A stretch of DNA of 51,629 nucleotides from Sinomonas cellulolyticus (GTDB lineage Bacteria; Actinomycetota; Actinomycetes; Actinomycetales; Micrococcaceae): positions 1-51,629 of the forward strand of contig NZ_BNCM01000018.1 in NCBI RefSeq assembly GCF_014656475.1, in the 5' to 3' direction. Position numbers and translations under genes: made by a program. Shown in pieces: positions 49,874-51,629 of this stretch. Within the stretch, counting starts at the first letter, position 1. The number at the start of each line of letters is the position of its first letter. A model generated the notes under the pieces. The model saw only the letters and a program-made list of their open reading frames with translations, had not been told where the DNA came from and did not search any database.

Positions 49874-50658
49874 GCCCGATCACGACCGTGAACACCGCCG
49901 CCCCGGCACTCCCGGCCGAGCTCGAGGCCCTGATGCGCCAGCTGAAGATGCCCCACGCCCGCGCCCTGGCCCCCGAGCTGATCGCCACCGCCCGCGCCCA
50001 GCGCTGGGAACCCGCCGAGATCATCAAGGCCCTCTTCGCCGAGGAGACCGCCGGACGGGCACGCTCCATGCTCGCCACCCGCCGCAAGGCCGCAGGCTTC
50101 CCCACCGGGAAGACCTTCGACGCCTGGGACCCCGCGGCCTCCTCCATCCCCGACCCGACCCAGCAGGCCCTGCGGACCCTGGAATGGGTCCACCGGCGGG
50201 AGAACCTAGTCGTCTGCGGGCCCTCCGGGACCGGGAAGACCTTCTTCCTCGAGGCCCTCGGCCAGGCCGCCGTCGAGGCCGGCATGCGCGTGGCCTGGTT
50301 CAGGCTCGAAGACCTCGGGGCCCTGATCCGCGCCCACCGCACCGACGACAGCGTCACCCGCGCCGTGACCCGGATCCTGCGCGCCGAGCTCGTCGTGATC
50401 GACGACATCGGACTCCTGCCCGTGGCCACCGACGCCGCCGAAGGCCTCTACCGGGTCGTGGACGCCGCCTACGAGAAACGCTCCGTCGCGATCTCCTCGA
50501 ACCTGCACCCGGCAGGCTTCGACGAGCTCATGCCCAAGACCCTGGCCACCGCCACCGTGGACCGGCTCCTGCACCACGCCCACGTCTGCCAGACCAGCGG
50601 CGACTCCATCCGCCTCACCCAGGCCCTCGCCGGGAAAGGAGTGACCCAACTGAACTAG
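49870..50658 (+). CDS. istB: IS21 helper ATPase IstB
   Basis: 262 residues from ATG at 49870 (ATGA overlap with istA). AAA+ ATPase with Walker A CGPSGTGKTFFLEAL (about residues 117-131) and Walker B LVVIDDIGLLP, then SSNLHPAGFDELMPKTLA. It assembles on DNA and recruits IstA. Intact. The 488 bases after it hold only the IS end, the repeat arm and the element's right end. Confidence 0.95.
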   Translation: MSPITTVNTAAPALPAELEALMRQLKMPHARALAPELIATARAQRWEPAEIIKALFAEETAGRARSMLATRRKAAGFPTGKTFDAWDPAASSIPDPTQQALRTLEWVHRRENLVVCGPSGTGKTFFLEALGQAAVEAGMRVAWFRLEDLGALIRAHRTDDSVTRAVTRILRAELVVIDDIGLLPVATDAAEGLYRVVDAAYEKRSVAISSNLHPAGFDELMPKTLATATVDRLLHHAHVCQTSGDSIRLTQALAGKGVTQLN

Positions 50659-50700
50659 ACCCAACCCCAACGATGGCCAAACCCCGCCGAAACCAATCAG

Positions 50701-50795
50701 TGGGCAGATCCATTGGCCATCACCGGGCAGTTCTCATGGCCACCAGCGGGCACATCCACTGACCGCCAGCGGGCAGAAACCAATGGCCATTGACA
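50701..50795 (-). repeat. IS21 right-end multiple repeats
   Basis: Four inverted copies of the left-end units (TGGCCA-like and GGGCAG-like blocks), ending in TTGACA at 50795. Confidence 0.85.
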
Positions 50796-50801
50796 CCCCT
50801 G
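50796..50801 (+). repeat. target-site duplication of the IS21 copy, right
   Basis: CCCCTG, matching 48143-48148. Confidence 0.7.
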
Positions 50802-50826
50802 GCCCTCGTTCGGGTTGACATAGCCG
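50802..50826 (+). repeat. right arm of the long inverted repeat, second segment
   Basis: Continues the arm after the IS21 copy; complementary to 43934-43958 with two mismatches. Removing the IS and one CCCCTG restores a continuous arm. Confidence 0.7.
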
Positions 50827-51136
50827 CTGGAACCTAGGCGAGGTCTCGACTGGATTGTCCTTCAGGGGCTCGCTGCCGACTCATAGTCCTGGGCCACGAT
50901 TCCCATCAAGCAGTTGGGAATTTAGTGCAGGCAGAAGTGCGGCTGGGTCCAGGATGGATGGGGGCTACATTCTCCCGAACCTGTACCCGTCGGACCGGCC
51001 CCCTTCGAGTCAGTCGTTGCACTCGACGAGCCCTAGCCGAAGTCGGGCACGGGAAGGAGGAGTCCCGTTCGGTCGCCTGCTCCTTCCCGTGCCCACCGGC
51101 AGCCTTTCGTTTCACGGCGCCCCGCCACCCGAGTTC
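50827..51136. other. non-coding right-end region of the element
   Basis: 310 bases with no gene I can support. It holds a 7-base hairpin (ATTCCCA 50899-50905 with TGGGAAT 50915-50921) and a perfect 15-base stem, GGGCACGGGAAGGAG at 51045-51059 with its complement at 51080-51094, around a 20-base loop. These may be a terminator or a recombinase/accessory-protein binding region near the right end. Confidence 0.5.
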
Positions 51137-51146
51137 TCAACACGCT
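51137..51146 (-). repeat. right subterminal inverted repeat of the element
   Basis: TCAACACGCT, complement of 38143-38152, directly beside the right GAA core. Confidence 0.65.
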
Positions 51147-51615
51147 GAAGTTGACAGGGAAGGCCAAAGACCTCACCCAGCCCTACAGGGGAGGGGAGGG
51201 GGGCTCCTGGTCCAAGATCAAGCGCCGCGAGGACACAGATTCGCTCTGCGCAGCGGTTATCGGGCCACGATCCCGGCCGCAGCAGCTAGTCCTCGGAGCC
51301 CGGGACACCGACGGCCGGCTGCGCTTCACCGGCCGCACCGCGCCCCTCCTGGCGGCGCAGGCGGCGATTGCCGCGGGCTTCCTTCATGCACCCACCGCAG
51401 AGCACCCGTGGCCCCAAGAAGTGCCCGCGACGGCCCTCGACCGATTCGCGCGGGACCGCGGCGCGGTGCACCTGACCCTTGTGGAGCCGGTCGTCGTGGA
51501 AGTGTCCGCCGACTCCGCGCGGTCAGGGGTCGCCTTCCGCCATTCGGTGAGGCTGGCCCGGTTACGTCCAGAGTTGCATCCGATGGAGATCTCATCACCT
51601 AGCGCGACGCCCTGA
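51147..51615 (+). pseudogene. ATP-dependent DNA ligase (LigC-like), 3' part
   Basis: The ligase frame is read from AAG at 51148 to TGA at 51613-51615, 155 residues. It starts KLTGKAKDLTQPYRGG, continues SWSKIKRRE (motif V) and AAVIGPRSRPQQLVLGARD, the start of the OB-fold domain, and ends MEISSPSATP. It has no start codon or Shine-Dalgarno of its own. Fused after codon 185 of the fragment at 37572 it completes motif IV (EGLMA + K) and a normal-length ligase. It lies in the same orientation and frame, so clean excision of the element would restore the gene. Confidence 0.88.
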
Positions 51616-51629
51616 AATCTGCGGGGGCG

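Larger units (their letters stand above)
48149..50795 (+). mobile_element. IS21-family insertion sequence
   Basis: 2647 bases with TG...CA ends (TGTTAGCGGCCAT at the left; complement TGTCAATGGCCAT at the right), several internal end repeats at both sides and the istA-istB gene pair with an ATGA overlap. A 6-base duplication CCCCTG flanks it. It sits inside the right arm of the long inverted repeat, so it arrived after that repeat formed. Confidence 0.93.
38129..51149 (+). mobile_element. Tn554-like element with a recombinase trio, inserted in a DNA ligase gene
   Basis: About 13.0 kb between the two ligase halves. It carries at its left end four overlapping genes, three tyrosine recombinases and a DUF6262-like protein, reading in the same direction as the ligase, then cargo (methyltransferase, membrane proteins) and two later insertion sequences. 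Subterminal inverted 10-mers AGCGTGTTGA (38143-38152) and its complement (51137-51146) lie near the ends. Tn554-family elements use several cooperating tyrosine recombinases plus a small accessory protein, lack long terminal repeats and integrate into specific sites in housekeeping genes; all this fits. Without the ISL3 and IS21 copies and their duplications the element would be about 8.9 kb. Confidence 0.8.

Noticed and set aside
38112..51166. GAAGGCC direct repeat (38112-38118 and about 51160-51166) as the element's target duplication
   Set aside because: Joining at this repeat puts the two ligase halves out of frame and removes the motif IV residues, whereas joining at GAA restores both.

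Overview
The window is very GC-rich chromosomal DNA from an actinobacterium, most likely a member of the Micrococcaceae (Arthrobacter/Sinomonas type). The reasons are the conserved fhaA-fhaB-pstP-rodA-pbpA-pknA-pknB block followed by trpG/pabA and crgA, a SigK/RskA system, many GTG starts and ATGA/GTGA overlaps, and many apparently leaderless promoters. The genus cannot be fixed from this sequence alone.

Layout. 1-5932: end of a methylmalonate-semialdehyde dehydrogenase gene, then a fasciclin lipoprotein, an ECF sigma factor (SigK type) and its membrane anti-sigma factor. Next come an APC-family permease gene broken by one amber codon and a DUF4383 membrane protein. The lipoprotein and the DUF4383 gene share a near-identical promoter, so both are probably driven by the neighbouring sigma factor. 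5999-10158: trpF and an AlaX-like editing protein, divergent from a three-gene set (dehydrogenase, pterin-synthase-like protein lacking catalytic residues, glycosyltransferase) that could make an unknown small molecule. 10159-21350: crgA, trpG/pabA and the seven-gene cell-envelope growth and Ser/Thr phosphorylation operon, then tRNA-Leu(CAG). 21424-26779: lipase maturation factor, paired crcB genes, a PEBP-family protein, and an MFS exporter divergent from its TetR regulator over a perfect operator palindrome. 26854-35010: a catabolic unit with a GntR regulator, a VOC-fold ring-cleavage dioxygenase, an FAH-family hydrolase, a flavin monooxygenase and a complete SsuABC/NitT-type importer.

35083-51615 is accessory DNA. 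A decayed plasmid-like module (small overlapping genes, a doubly broken single-strand-binding-protein gene, a chimeric reverse ORF) is followed by an ATP-dependent DNA ligase gene cut in two. Its first 185 codons lie at 37572-38126 and its last 155 codons at 51148-51615, in the same frame. Between them is an approximately 13.0 kb element carrying four overlapping genes: three tyrosine recombinases and a DUF6262-like coiled-coil protein, the arrangement of Tn554-like elements. The crossover lies inside ligase motif IV (EGLMA/K) at a shared GAA. The element also carries a methyltransferase and small membrane proteins. It has been hit by an ISL3-family IS (8-bp target duplication, disrupting a membrane-protein gene) and an IS21-family IS (6-bp duplication). 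The IS21 lies inside one arm of a long imperfect inverted repeat that brackets the cargo.

The most noteworthy items are the ligase-targeting recombinase element with its nested insertions, the SigK-type promoter pair that adds a DUF4383 protein to the regulon, and the dehydrogenase/pterin-like/glycosyltransferase set. All functional calls rest on reading motifs and gene order; no database search was run.
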